The translations under genes and the position numbers were made by a program. 64,000 nucleotides of DNA, taken from positions 3,224,001 through 3,288,000 of the forward strand of contig NZ_CP058554.1 of NCBI RefSeq assembly GCF_014109725.1, in the 5' to 3' direction. Position 1 is the first letter of the stretch. The number at the start of each line of letters is the position of its first letter. Positions 52,368 to 60,911 of the stretch are shown one piece after another. This stretch comes from Comamonas piscis (GTDB lineage Bacteria; Pseudomonadota; Gammaproteobacteria; Burkholderiales; Burkholderiaceae_C). The notes under the pieces were generated by a model. The model was not told the origin of the DNA. It worked only from the letters and a program-made list of their open reading frames with translations, and ran no database searches.

Positions 52368-53942
52368 TTACTGGGCGTCCGCCTTATCAGCGCCGTCCAC
52401 ATTGACCGCGGCCTTGCCTGGCTTGGGCTCCGCCACGGCCTTGTCCAGCTTGCTGGCCTTGGCGGGCTTGACCGTCTTGGCTTGCTCGGCAGGTGCGGCG
52501 GCGTGGGCGCTGTCCAGCAGGTACTGCAGCAGCAAGCCCACCGGGCGGCCGGTGGCGCCCTTCTTGGCACCGCTGCGCCAGGCGGTGCCGGCAATGTCCA
52601 GGTGCGCCCAGGCCATGTTGCCCACAAAGCGCTGCAGGAACTTGGCCGCCGTGATGGCACCGGCCGGGCGGCCACCCACATTGGCTACATCGGCAAAGTT
52701 GGTCTTCAGGCCCTCGGCATATTCGTCGTCCAGCGGCATGCGCCAGCACGTGTCTTGCGCCTGCTCGCCTGCGGCCTGCAAGGCCTGCGCCAGTGCATCG
52801 TTGTTCGAGAACAAACCGCTGCGCTGTGCGCCAAGCGCAATCACGCAGGCACCGGTCAGGGTGGCAATATCGACCACCGCGCTGGGCGAAAAGCGCTCGG
52901 CATAGGTCAACGCATCGCAGAGCACCAGGCGGCCTTCGGCGTCGGTGTTCAGGATCTCGATGGTCTGTCCGCTCATGCTGGTAACCACATCGCCGGGTTT
53001 GACCGCAGCGCCATCCGGCATGTTTTCACAGGCGGGGATCAAGCCCACCACATTGATCTCGGGCTTGAGCTCGGCCAACGCACGGAAGGTGCCCAACACG
53101 CTGGCAGCGCCGCCCATGTCGTATTTCATCTCGTCCATGTCGCCGGCAGGCTTGATGGAGATGCCGCCCGTATCAAAGGTAATGCCCTTGCCCACCAGCA
53201 CCACCGGCTGGCTGTCCTTGTCGGCGCCGTGGTAGTGCAGCTCGATAAAGCGCAGTGGCTCCTTGGAACCCTGGGCGACGGCGATGAAGGCGCCCATGCC
53301 CAGCTTAGCGACGTCTTCGGGCTTGTGGATCTTGCACTTGATGCGCTTGTGCGCTTCGGCCAGCGATTCGGCCGCATCGGCCAGCATCTTGGGCGTGGAA
53401 TAGTTCGCGGGGCGGTTGGCCCATTCGCGGGCAAAGGCCACGCCTTGTGCGGTGGCCTGGGCCACATCAAAAGTCTGCTGCAGCTCTGCTGCATTGGGGG
53501 CGCCCAGCACCACGGAATGGAGCGTCAAGGCCTTGGCCGATGGCTTGGTGGTGCGGTACAGGTAGGCGCTGTCGGCCAGGCATTGGACCAGCGCATGCAG
53601 GGAAGCATCCGCCAGCGGCTGGGCGCTGACCACCGCCGCGCGCTCGATGCCCTCGCGCGTCAGCGGGCCGGAGACGGCTGCCAGCGCCTTGCGCACCGAC
53701 TGCGGCGAGCCATCGCCAATGCCCAGCAGCAACAAATGTCGGGCTTCAATGGCGGGCACCGCATACATTGCCAGCAACTTGCCGGTTTTTGCCTCAAAAT
53801 CACCATTTTTCTGCGCGTGCGCAATCAGGGTGGACAATGCATCACTGGTTTTGGGTTGCTTGTCAGCCACCAGCACGATCAGCAGATCGCCAGACTGCAG
53901 TGCGGCCGAGGCCAAATCCAGAGTTTTGAGTTCAAAGTTCAT
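52368..53942 (-). CDS. pepA: Leucyl aminopeptidase (M17)
   Basis: Cytosolic di-metal aminopeptidase, 524 residues. The catalytic core contains VGKGITFDTGGISIKPAGDM (metal Asp and Lys), DMGGAASVLGTF, and the M17 signature NTDAEGRLVL (~residue 350), which carries metal ligands and the catalytic Arg. The C-terminal Lys/Ala-rich tail is longer than usual. The ATG at 53942 gives MNFELKTLDL. It heads the pepA-holC operon and is divergent from lptF, with only 23 bp between the start codons. Confidence 0.96.
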   Translation of the reverse strand: MNFELKTLDLASAALQSGDLLIVLVADKQPKTSDALSTLIAHAQKNGDFEAKTGKLLAMYAVPAIEARHLLLLGIGDGSPQSVRKALAAVSGPLTREGIERAAVVSAQPLADASLHALVQCLADSAYLYRTTKPSAKALTLHSVVLGAPNAAELQQTFDVAQATAQGVAFAREWANRPANYSTPKMLADAAESLAEAHKRIKCKIHKPEDVAKLGMGAFIAVAQGSKEPLRFIELHYHGADKDSQPVVLVGKGITFDTGGISIKPAGDMDEMKYDMGGAASVLGTFRALAELKPEINVVGLIPACENMPDGAAVKPGDVVTSMSGQTIEILNTDAEGRLVLCDALTYAERFSPSAVVDIATLTGACVIALGAQRSGLFSNNDALAQALQAAGEQAQDTCWRMPLDDEYAEGLKTNFADVANVGGRPAGAITAAKFLQRFVGNMAWAHLDIAGTAWRSGAKKGATGRPVGLLLQYLLDSAHAAAPAEQAKTVKPAKASKLDKAVAEPKPGKAAVNVDGADKADAQ

Positions 53943-53965
53943 AATCGGTGCTTTCCTTCTCGCCA

Positions 53966-55066
53966 ATGTTATTCGATTCCTCGATCCGTAAAGAGCTATC
54001 CCGCAGCTTTGGTGCCACCTTGGTGGTGCTGGTGACTGTGGTGATGACGATGATGCTCATCAAAGTGCTGGGCCAGGCCTCGCGTGGCAGCGTCAACCCT
54101 TCCGACGTGTTGCTGGTCATGGGCTATACCGTGCTGGGCCAGTTGCCCACCATTTTGAGCCTTTGCCTTTTCATTGCCGTGGTGGCGACTTTGTCGCGCA
54201 TGTACCGTGACAGCGAGATGGCCGTGTGGTTCAGCAGCGGCCAGAGCCTGCTGAGCTTTCTGCGCCCGCTGATGCGCTTTTCCTGGCCGATCATGGTCGT
54301 TATTGCCGTGCTGGCCTTGCTGGTATGGCCTTGGGCCAACCAACAGATTGTGCAGCTTCGCGCCCAATATGAACAGCGCGGCGACGTTGACCGCATCGCG
54401 CCGGGCGAGTTCCAGGAATCCTCTGACGGTTCACGCGTGTTCTTCATCGACCGTGATCGCGACTCGGACACGGAGGCGAGCAACGTCTTCATCGTCACCA
54501 ACGAGGAAAAAAAGGACACCGTCACCACCGCCAAGAGCGCCCACCTCGAAGTGCAGGAAAACGCCCGGGTAGCCGTGCTCAATGACGGCCAGCGCGTGGA
54601 GAAGAACAAGGACACGCCGGGCCTCAAGGTCAGCGACTTCAAGGAATACGGCACCCGCATCGGCAGCGCCGCCGCCATTGACCCCAACGACATGGGCGCG
54701 GTCAAGAACATACCCACCCGCCAGTTGATGGCCAGTGACGAGCCACGCTTGCTGGGCGAGCTGGGTTACCGGCTGGGTCTGGCGATTGCCGCCATCAATT
54801 TTGTGGTGCTGGGTCTGGCCATGGCCAGCGTCAACCCCCGCGCGGGCCGCAGCAGCAGCCTGGTGTTCGCGCTGTTTGCCTTTATCGTCTATTACAACCT
54901 CATGACCTTTGCCCAGAATTGGGTGTCTTCGGGCAAAGCCTCGCTGCCACTCTCGTTCGTGCTCATCCACGGCTTGACGGCCATACTCGCCTGGACTTTG
55001 TTGCTCAGCCGCAACCAGCAGTTCTCGCTGCTGCAATGGGTACGCCGCATGGGGAGCCGCGCATGA
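53966..55066 (+). CDS. lptF: LPS export ABC transporter permease LptF
   Basis: Inner-membrane component of the LptB2FG transporter that extracts lipopolysaccharide for export to the outer membrane. It has 366 residues in the YjgP/YjgQ fold: MLFDSSIRKELSRSFGATLV at the start, three N-terminal helices (VVMTMMLIKVL, GYTVLGQLPTILSLCLFIAV), a periplasmic beta-jellyroll with EFQESSDGSRVFFIDRDRD, then three C-terminal helices. The ATG at 53966 overlaps no earlier gene. Its stop overlaps the lptG start (ATGA). Confidence 0.96.
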   Translation: MLFDSSIRKELSRSFGATLVVLVTVVMTMMLIKVLGQASRGSVNPSDVLLVMGYTVLGQLPTILSLCLFIAVVATLSRMYRDSEMAVWFSSGQSLLSFLRPLMRFSWPIMVVIAVLALLVWPWANQQIVQLRAQYEQRGDVDRIAPGEFQESSDGSRVFFIDRDRDSDTEASNVFIVTNEEKKDTVTTAKSAHLEVQENARVAVLNDGQRVEKNKDTPGLKVSDFKEYGTRIGSAAAIDPNDMGAVKNIPTRQLMASDEPRLLGELGYRLGLAIAAINFVVLGLAMASVNPRAGRSSSLVFALFAFIVYYNLMTFAQNWVSSGKASLPLSFVLIHGLTAILAWTLLLSRNQQFSLLQWVRRMGSRA

Positions 55067-56157
55067 AGACCTTTCGCAAAATGATCTACCGTGACATCGC
55101 CGTAACCGTCGGCTTTGTCACCCTGGCCTTCCTGGCGCTGTTTTTCTTCTTTGATCTGGTGGACGAATTCCGCTGGATCGGCACCGGCACGTATGAGCTC
55201 AAAGATGCATTGCTGAGTGTCGCTCTCAACATCCCCAACCACATTTACGAACTGCTGCCCATCACTGTGCTGATCGGCACTATCTTTGTGATGGCGCGCA
55301 TGGCGCAGACCTCCGAGTTCACCATCCTGCGCACCAGCGGCCTGGGCCCCTGGCAGGCGCTGGGCAGCCTGCTGAGCATTGGCCTGGCCTTTGTGGTGCT
55401 GACCTTTGCGATTGGCGACTATGTGGCGCCCGCTGGCGAGCAGGCCAGCCAGCTGGTGCGCGCACAGCGCTTTGGCCAGTTGAGCACTGGCCGCACCGGC
55501 GCTTGGTTGCGCGAGAAACGCGAAGACGGTATGGCCGCCATCAATGTGCGCGCCATTTCGCCCGAAGGCGATATGCAGCGCGTGCGGGTCTACAGCTTCG
55601 ACGACCAGGGCCGCATCCAGATGCAGTTCACGGCCGCTGGCGGCAAGTTTGGCAATGGCGTCTGGCAGTTGCACCACATCCAGGAGCAGCGCTACCACCT
55701 GGGCGACCAGCGCCAGACGCGGGTCGAGGTCAAGAACCTGGAGACATTGGATTGGCCCACTGCGGTGACCAGCAGCATGGTCGCTGCGGCCGTGCTCAAG
55801 CCCGACCAGATGAGCACCTATGACCTCTTCCTCTATGTGAGCCATTTGCAGGCCAATGGCCAGAGTGCGCAGCGCTATGAGATCGAGCTGTGGCGCAAGG
55901 TGTTCTACCCCATCAGCTGCCTGGTGATGGTCGTACTGGCCCTCCCCTTTGCCTACCTGCACTTCCGCTCGGGCGGCATCACCGGCTATGTGTTTGGCGG
56001 GGTGATGGCGGGCATCAGCTTCTTCTTGCTGAACAATGTGTTCGGCTTCGCTGGCAATCTGCAGAACTGGCACCCGATGCTGACCGCTGCGGCGCCCGGG
56101 CTGATCTACTCGCTGCTGTCGCTAGGCGCATTCAGCTGGCTGGTCCTGCGAAGGTAG
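55063..56157 (+). CDS. lptG: LPS export ABC transporter permease LptG
   Basis: Partner of LptF in the LPS transporter, 364 residues with the same architecture. It begins MKTFRKMIYRDIAVTVGFVT, with FFFFDLVDEFRWIGTG and the helix-rich ITVLIGTIFVMARMAQTSEF. The C-terminal GITGYVFGGVMAGISFFLLN is typical of LptG. The ATG at 55063 overlaps the lptF stop by 4 nt. A weak hairpin lies about 55 nt downstream. Confidence 0.96.
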   Translation: MKTFRKMIYRDIAVTVGFVTLAFLALFFFFDLVDEFRWIGTGTYELKDALLSVALNIPNHIYELLPITVLIGTIFVMARMAQTSEFTILRTSGLGPWQALGSLLSIGLAFVVLTFAIGDYVAPAGEQASQLVRAQRFGQLSTGRTGAWLREKREDGMAAINVRAISPEGDMQRVRVYSFDDQGRIQMQFTAAGGKFGNGVWQLHHIQEQRYHLGDQRQTRVEVKNLETLDWPTAVTSSMVAAAVLKPDQMSTYDLFLYVSHLQANGQSAQRYEIELWRKVFYPISCLVMVVLALPFAYLHFRSGGITGYVFGGVMAGISFFLLNNVFGFAGNLQNWHPMLTAAAPGLIYSLLSLGAFSWLVLRR

Positions 56158-56211
56158 CGGGGCCGCAGGCCCCACTCCAAACCCATGTCAGCCTGAGACC
56201 TCCTGAAAACC

Positions 56212-56239
56212 AAAGCCTCGCCATCGCGGGGCTTTGTCT
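56212..56239 (+). terminator. Probable terminator of lptFG
   Basis: AAAGCC (56212-56217) and GGCTTT (56230-56235) with an imperfect GC-rich inner stem, followed by GTCTT. Moderately convincing. Confidence 0.5.
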
Positions 56240-56268
56240 TGGTGGATTCAAGCGGCCGGGCTTGCGCC

Positions 56269-57468
56269 TCAGGCCTCATCTCGCGGCAGCGATAACGCAG
56301 CTGCCATCTCGCGCATCAGATCGGTCTGGGAGATGATGCCGACCAGTTTGCCTTGCCGGTTGACGACCGGCACATGGTGCAGCTTGGCGCGCGAGAAGAT
56401 CGCAATCAGATCGACCATGCGGTCATAGCTTCCCACCTTGGAGACCTCGGCCGTCATCAGGTCGCCCACCAGCTGAACGGGATCTTTCTTGCGCAACACC
56501 CAGTGCTTGAGCTTGCTGCTGAGGGCAGTCGGGGTGGCGGTCAGGGCATGGTTGAGCAGATCGGTAGAGGTGATGATGCCAACCACCCGCTGGGCGGCAT
56601 CCACCACCGGCAAGGCCTTGACGCCATGCTGCTGCATGAGGGCCCAGGCATCCTTGACCGATGCGTTGGCGGTGGTGGCATGCACCGGATGGGACATGGC
56701 ATCTTCGCAGCGCATATTGCCCAGGGTGCGCTTGAAGGCCGCTTGGCTCGCGCCCTGCAGCAGCGCTTCCAGGTCAGCGCGGCTCACATCCAGCACACCA
56801 TTGAAGCGTGCGAGCGCCTCGTCGATATCGCCACCATCAATGCGCGCGCTCCCCGAGCGCGAGGTCTGCGGCCCCTGCGCTTTTTGGCTGTGCTGGGGCG
56901 CGGGGTAGCGCTTGCCCGTCATGCGGTTGTAGGCCGTGGCCAGCAGCACCAGAATCACGAGGTTGAGCGCCACCGGGTTGAGCAATACGGACACATCGTG
57001 CCAGCCTTGTATGGCCATCCACATCGCCAGCGCCGCGCCGGGCGGATGCAGGCAGCGCAGCACCACCATCACCATGATGGCCAGGCCCACGGCTACCGCA
57101 GCGGCTACCAACGGATCGGCAAACACCAGCACCGACACCCAGCCCGCCAATGCCGAGAGCAAGGAGCCACCAATCACGGGCCAGGGCTGCGCCATGGGGC
57201 TAGACGGTGTGCCGATCAGCAGCAAGGCGCTGGCACCCATAGCGGCAAACAGCCAAGGTGTCTGGTTGTGGTTGCCCCAGCTGATGCTGGCCATGCCGGT
57301 GAGCCACAAAATGGCGATGGCCCCCAGCACCATGCGCGCCAGCTCCAAGCCGTTGACATGTGCCGCCGACGGCAAAAAATTACGCAGCCACAAACGCATG
57401 CGGGCACGACCGCTCACCGCCTTTTCTGGGGAAGGGGTGGGTGGAGACGGAGGAGGTGCTGGGGACAT
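56269..57468 (-). CDS. HPP-family membrane protein with tandem CBS domains
   Basis: A 399-residue protein. The N-terminal HPP domain (~35-180) has four transmembrane helices and the motif LRCLHPPGAALAM that names the family. The C-terminal part has two CBS domains (~280-330 and 340-395), each with an ending like VVGIITSTDLLNHAL or LVGIISQTDLMREMA, which bind adenine nucleotides. HPP proteins have been linked to nitrite transport in cyanobacteria and plants; that role is not established here. The N-terminal Pro-rich stretch may be partly untranslated. Confidence 0.85.
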   Translation of the reverse strand: MSPAPPPSPPTPSPEKAVSGRARMRLWLRNFLPSAAHVNGLELARMVLGAIAILWLTGMASISWGNHNQTPWLFAAMGASALLLIGTPSSPMAQPWPVIGGSLLSALAGWVSVLVFADPLVAAAVAVGLAIMVMVVLRCLHPPGAALAMWMAIQGWHDVSVLLNPVALNLVILVLLATAYNRMTGKRYPAPQHSQKAQGPQTSRSGSARIDGGDIDEALARFNGVLDVSRADLEALLQGASQAAFKRTLGNMRCEDAMSHPVHATTANASVKDAWALMQQHGVKALPVVDAAQRVVGIITSTDLLNHALTATPTALSSKLKHWVLRKKDPVQLVGDLMTAEVSKVGSYDRMVDLIAIFSRAKLHHVPVVNRQGKLVGIISQTDLMREMAAALSLPRDEA

Positions 57469-57701
57469 GGCGGAAGCAGGGGCGAGAGAGAAATGCGATG
57501 CAGTCCTCCATCATAGTCAGGCCCAGGACTACAAGCTGCGCCGCAGCTGTCACCCTTGCTGACGACATTGCCTTCAAACCCCTGAAAATGGCGACAAATT
57601 GTCAGCATATGCCCGACAAAAGCTACTTTTCCGCGACTAATTTGACATTCGACCTACACACTATCGATAGAATCGTCGGTTTACTGTGACGGCCCCAGAC
57701 C

Positions 57702-58550
57702 ATGCGCGATCGAATTGCTGTTTTGCCCCAATACCTGATGCCCAAGAAATGGATGACCTCGGCGGCCGGCAAACTCGCGTCAGCAGAGCTGGGGGGGACA
57801 ACCACCGCCTTTATCCGCTGGTTTGTCGGCAAGTACCAGGTGAACATGGACGAAGCGGCACAACCCGATATTGCGCAGTACAAGACCTTCAACGACTTTT
57901 TTACCCGCGAGCTGCGCAATGGTGCGCGCCCACTGGCCCAGGCCGACCTGGTCTGCCCGGTGGACGGCGCCATCAGCCAGTGCGGCGCCATTGCGCAGGA
58001 CCAGATCTTCCAGGCCAAGGGCCACAGCTACAGCACCACGGCCTTGCTGGCCGGCGATGCGCAGCTAGCCGCGCAATTCAACAATGGCCAGTTCGCCACG
58101 ATCTACCTGAGCCCGCGTGACTACCACCGCATCCACATGCCTCTGCGTGGCAAGTTGCAGAAGATGGTTTATGTGCCCGGCGACCTGTTCTCCGTCAACC
58201 CGCTGACCGCGCGCGGTGTGCCCGGTTTGTTCGCCCGCAACGAGCGCGTGGTCTGTGTGTTTGAGACGCGTATTGGCCCGGTCGTCATGGTGCTGGTGGG
58301 CGCCACCATTGTGGGCAGCATGTACACCCCATGGCACGGCCAGATCAACCCGCCGCGCACCAACAAGCCACGCAGCTGGGACTACCAAACTCAGCCGATT
58401 GTGCTGGAGCAAGGCGATGAGATGGGCCGCTTTCTGCTGGGCTCCACCATTGTGCTGCTGCTGCCCGAAGGCAAGAGCGCCTTCAACGCCGACTGGGACG
58501 CCGCCCGCCCGGTACGACTGGGCGAGGCGATGGGTACGCTCATCCGCTGA
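57702..58550 (+). CDS. psd: Phosphatidylserine decarboxylase
   Basis: Converts phosphatidylserine to phosphatidylethanolamine, the main membrane phospholipid. The 282-residue proenzyme cleaves itself to create the pyruvoyl group. Landmarks are KTFNDFFTRELRNGARPL, the catalytic Asp in PVDGAISQCG (~residue 90), His in SPRDYHRIHMPL (~145), and the cleavage motif LGST in MGRFLLGSTIVLLLPEGK (~250). ATG 57702 is used. Upstream is an AT-rich region with TTGACA and TAGAAT, but the 20-nt spacing is too long for a convincing promoter. Confidence 0.96.
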   Translation: MRDRIAVLPQYLMPKKWMTSAAGKLASAELGGTTTAFIRWFVGKYQVNMDEAAQPDIAQYKTFNDFFTRELRNGARPLAQADLVCPVDGAISQCGAIAQDQIFQAKGHSYSTTALLAGDAQLAAQFNNGQFATIYLSPRDYHRIHMPLRGKLQKMVYVPGDLFSVNPLTARGVPGLFARNERVVCVFETRIGPVVMVLVGATIVGSMYTPWHGQINPPRTNKPRSWDYQTQPIVLEQGDEMGRFLLGSTIVLLLPEGKSAFNADWDAARPVRLGEAMGTLIR

Positions 58551-58567
58551 TCAGCTTGCCTTTACGC

Positions 58568-58597
58568 CAAAGCCGCCGCCCAGGCGGCTTTGTTTTT
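58568..58597 (+). terminator. Terminator of psd
   Basis: Perfect 10-bp stem CAAAGCCGCC (58568-58577) with GGCGGCTTTG (58583-58592), then five T. It lies at the junction with the convergent pseudouridine synthase gene. Confidence 0.88.
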
Positions 58598-58599
58598 GG

Positions 58600-59511
58600 C
58601 TATGCCACCAAGGGCAACAACAGCCGCCGGCTGCGAAAGGCATGCTGCTGGCCGCTGACCGGGTCCACAAAGCGCAGCTCACGCGCCAGCAGTTGCAAGG
58701 GCTTGGAGAAATCACCCTCCGGCGGATCATTCACCTCGGGGTAAAAGGCATCGTTGCGGATGGGCAGCCCCAAGGCCGCCATGTGAACCCGCAGCTGGTG
58801 GCGCTTGCCGCTGATGGGCTTCAGGGCATAACGCGCCCAGGCGCCCTGCACTTCCAGCACATCGATGCGGCTGTGGCTGTTGGGCTCGCCGGGCAGTTCC
58901 TGCATCAGAAAAAAGCGCTGGCTCTCTTCCATGCGGCTGCGCCGCTCCAACGGAAACAGCAGATCAGCCCGCCAGGGCGCCACCGCTTCGTAGCTTTTGT
59001 CCATTGCGCGGTTGCGGAACAGCGCCTGGTACGCGCCACGCGTGGCCGCATCCTTGGACAGCAGCAGCAGGCCGGCGGTATCGCGGTCAATGCGGTGCAG
59101 CGGTGAAAGCTGGGCATTGCCGGTGGCGTTCTTCAGTCGCACCAGCAGCGAGTTCTGCACATAGGGGCCCGTGGGCAGCACCGGCAGAAAATGCGGTTTA
59201 TCGACCAGCAACAGGCGCTCGTCCTCGTACAGGATGTCGGCCTCAAAAGGGATCTGCGGCTCCACATCCACACTGCGCCAGTAGTACACCCGCAGGCCCG
59301 GCACAAAGGGCTGCGCGGGGCCCAAAGCCTGGCGCGCGCCATTGACCACATCCCCCGCTTGCATGCGTGCCTGCCACTGCGCATGGCTGACTATCGGCAG
59401 GCGCTGAGCCAGGTAGTCCAGCAGCGCACCTTGGCCCCGCGAGGGCAGCACCACGCAGCTGGGGCTCAGGCCATTGCGCATCCAGGTCGAAGGGTCCGTG
59501 TGTATCGTCAT
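58600..59511 (-). CDS. RluA-family pseudouridine synthase
   Basis: Isomerises uridine to pseudouridine in rRNA or tRNA. The 303-residue protein (start ATG 59511) has the RluA core: ILYEDERLLLVDKPHFLPV, the catalytic-aspartate motif SPLHRIDRDTAGLLLLSKD (~residue 130), KSYEAVAPW and the C-terminal GKRHQLRVHMAALGLPI. There is no clear S4 domain. An ATG at 59532 and open frame further upstream exist, but the synthase homology begins after 59511. The exact target position is unknown. It is convergent with psd. Confidence 0.9.
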   Translation of the reverse strand: MTIHTDPSTWMRNGLSPSCVVLPSRGQGALLDYLAQRLPIVSHAQWQARMQAGDVVNGARQALGPAQPFVPGLRVYYWRSVDVEPQIPFEADILYEDERLLLVDKPHFLPVLPTGPYVQNSLLVRLKNATGNAQLSPLHRIDRDTAGLLLLSKDAATRGAYQALFRNRAMDKSYEAVAPWRADLLFPLERRSRMEESQRFFLMQELPGEPNSHSRIDVLEVQGAWARYALKPISGKRHQLRVHMAALGLPIRNDAFYPEVNDPPEGDFSKPLQLLARELRFVDPVSGQQHAFRSRRLLLPLVA

Positions 59512-59634
59512 GTCGCTGGCGATTGTAATCATGGACGCAGGGGTATGGCGGGGAGGCACAATGGCCGCACTTTTCGCAGTCCAGGCTGCGATGCGCTGCC
59601 ACTCCTTCTCAGACATTCCAAACAATAACAGGCC

Positions 59635-60903
59635 ATGACTGCCAACACTGCTTCTGCTTCCAACTTCGCCCTCCGCCCTGTCAGCGCGCAGGAGCGTGTT
59701 TTTAACGGCTGGCACTTGGCTTCGCTGTGGTTCAGCCTGGGGGTGGGTCTGCTGGTGATGCAGGTGGGCGCCTATCTGATGCCGGGGCTGTCCACGCCCG
59801 AGGCACTGCTGGCGATTGTGGGCGGCTCGGTCATCGGCGCCGGGCTGCTGGCCTGGGTCGGCAAGCTGGGCTGCGATACCGGGCTGTCGAGCGCCGGGCT
59901 GATCCACCATGTCTATGGCCGCCAGTTTGCCAAGCTGCCGGTGCTGCTCAATATTGTGCAGCTGCTGGGCTGGGGCGCGTTTGAGCTGGTGGTGATGCGC
60001 GAATCCACCGTCGCCATTGGCCGCCAGGCTGGCGGCATGCAAGCGGCCTACTGGCCCTGGCTGGCCACCTTGCTCTGGGGCGGGCTGCTGGTGGCGCTGA
60101 TGACCGGCTCCATGGTGCGCCTGGTGCGGCAGCTCATCTCACGCATTGCGCTGCCGCTGGTGGTGCTGTCGCTGCTGTGGCTGAGCTGGCAGTTTGTCGG
60201 CATGGCAGTGCAGCAAGGGCTGCCCGCGCTGTGGAACCGGCCAGGCGCTGGCGGCATGGGCGTCATGCCCGCGCTCGATTTGGTCGTCGCCATGCCCATC
60301 TCCTGGCTGCCGCTGGTCGCCGACTATGCCCGTTACGGGCGCAATGGCCGCAGCGCCATGGCCGGCACCTGGATCGGTTTTGGCATTGCCAATATCTGGT
60401 GCTATGCACTGGGTGTGCTGGTGGCCCTGGTGCTGCCCAGCACCGACCTGGTTGCCGCCTTGCTGCTGGCCCAGGGCGGTTTGATTGCGCTGTCACTGGT
60501 GCTGCTCGACGAGGTGGACAACGCCTATGGCGATGCCTACTCAGGCGCCGTATCGGCCCACAGCCTGCTGCCCGCCTGGGGTGTGCGTGGCTGGGGCATT
60601 GCCATGGCGGTGGCCAGCACCGGCCTAGCCATGGTGTTGCCCATGCACAGCCTGGAGCCGTTCTTGCTGATCCTCAGCTCCATCTTTGTGCCGCTGTTTG
60701 GCGTCATTTTGGGGCGCCTGTCCTGGGGCGGTTACCGGCCCGCCCCTAGCCAGGCCGCCGTGCACTTGCTGCCGCTGGCCCTGTGGCTGGGTGGTATTGC
60801 GCTGTACCACGGCCTCGCAGCTTGGGCACCGCAAGCAGGGTCGGCGTTGCCAACCTTGGCACTGACCTTTGTGCTGGCGTTTGCCAGCCGCCCCAAGGCC
60901 TGA
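59635..60903 (+). CDS. NCS1-family nucleobase permease (CytX-like)
   Basis: A 422-residue membrane transporter with about 12 helices. It belongs to the cytosine-purine permease (NCS1) family: NGWHLASLWFSLGVGLLVMQ near residue 25, DTGLSSAGLIHHVYGRQFAK, WLPLVADYARYGR (~225) and LLDEVDNAYGDAYSGAVS. By overall sequence it resembles CytX, a putative hydroxymethylpyrimidine transporter of thiamine salvage, but I see no TPP riboswitch upstream. Cytosine or another base is also possible. Divergent from the pseudouridine synthase. Confidence 0.8.
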   Translation: MTANTASASNFALRPVSAQERVFNGWHLASLWFSLGVGLLVMQVGAYLMPGLSTPEALLAIVGGSVIGAGLLAWVGKLGCDTGLSSAGLIHHVYGRQFAKLPVLLNIVQLLGWGAFELVVMRESTVAIGRQAGGMQAAYWPWLATLLWGGLLVALMTGSMVRLVRQLISRIALPLVVLSLLWLSWQFVGMAVQQGLPALWNRPGAGGMGVMPALDLVVAMPISWLPLVADYARYGRNGRSAMAGTWIGFGIANIWCYALGVLVALVLPSTDLVAALLLAQGGLIALSLVLLDEVDNAYGDAYSGAVSAHSLLPAWGVRGWGIAMAVASTGLAMVLPMHSLEPFLLILSSIFVPLFGVILGRLSWGGYRPAPSQAAVHLLPLALWLGGIALYHGLAAWAPQAGSALPTLALTFVLAFASRPKA

Positions 60904-60911
60904 CCAGCTTT

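Noticed and set aside
57593..57603. Shared motif GACAAATTGTC upstream of psd and a similar string near 19959-19967
   Set aside because: The shared core is about 9 bases, expected by chance in 64 kb, and the two genes are unrelated.
57642..57673. psd promoter TTGACA/TAGAAT
   Set aside because: The spacing is 20 nt, longer than sigma70 promoters normally allow; kept only as a remark in the psd entry.
59512..59634. TPP riboswitch upstream of the CytX-like gene
   Set aside because: I looked for the CUGAGA and ACCUGAUCUGGAUAAUGCC boxes; neither occurs in this short region.
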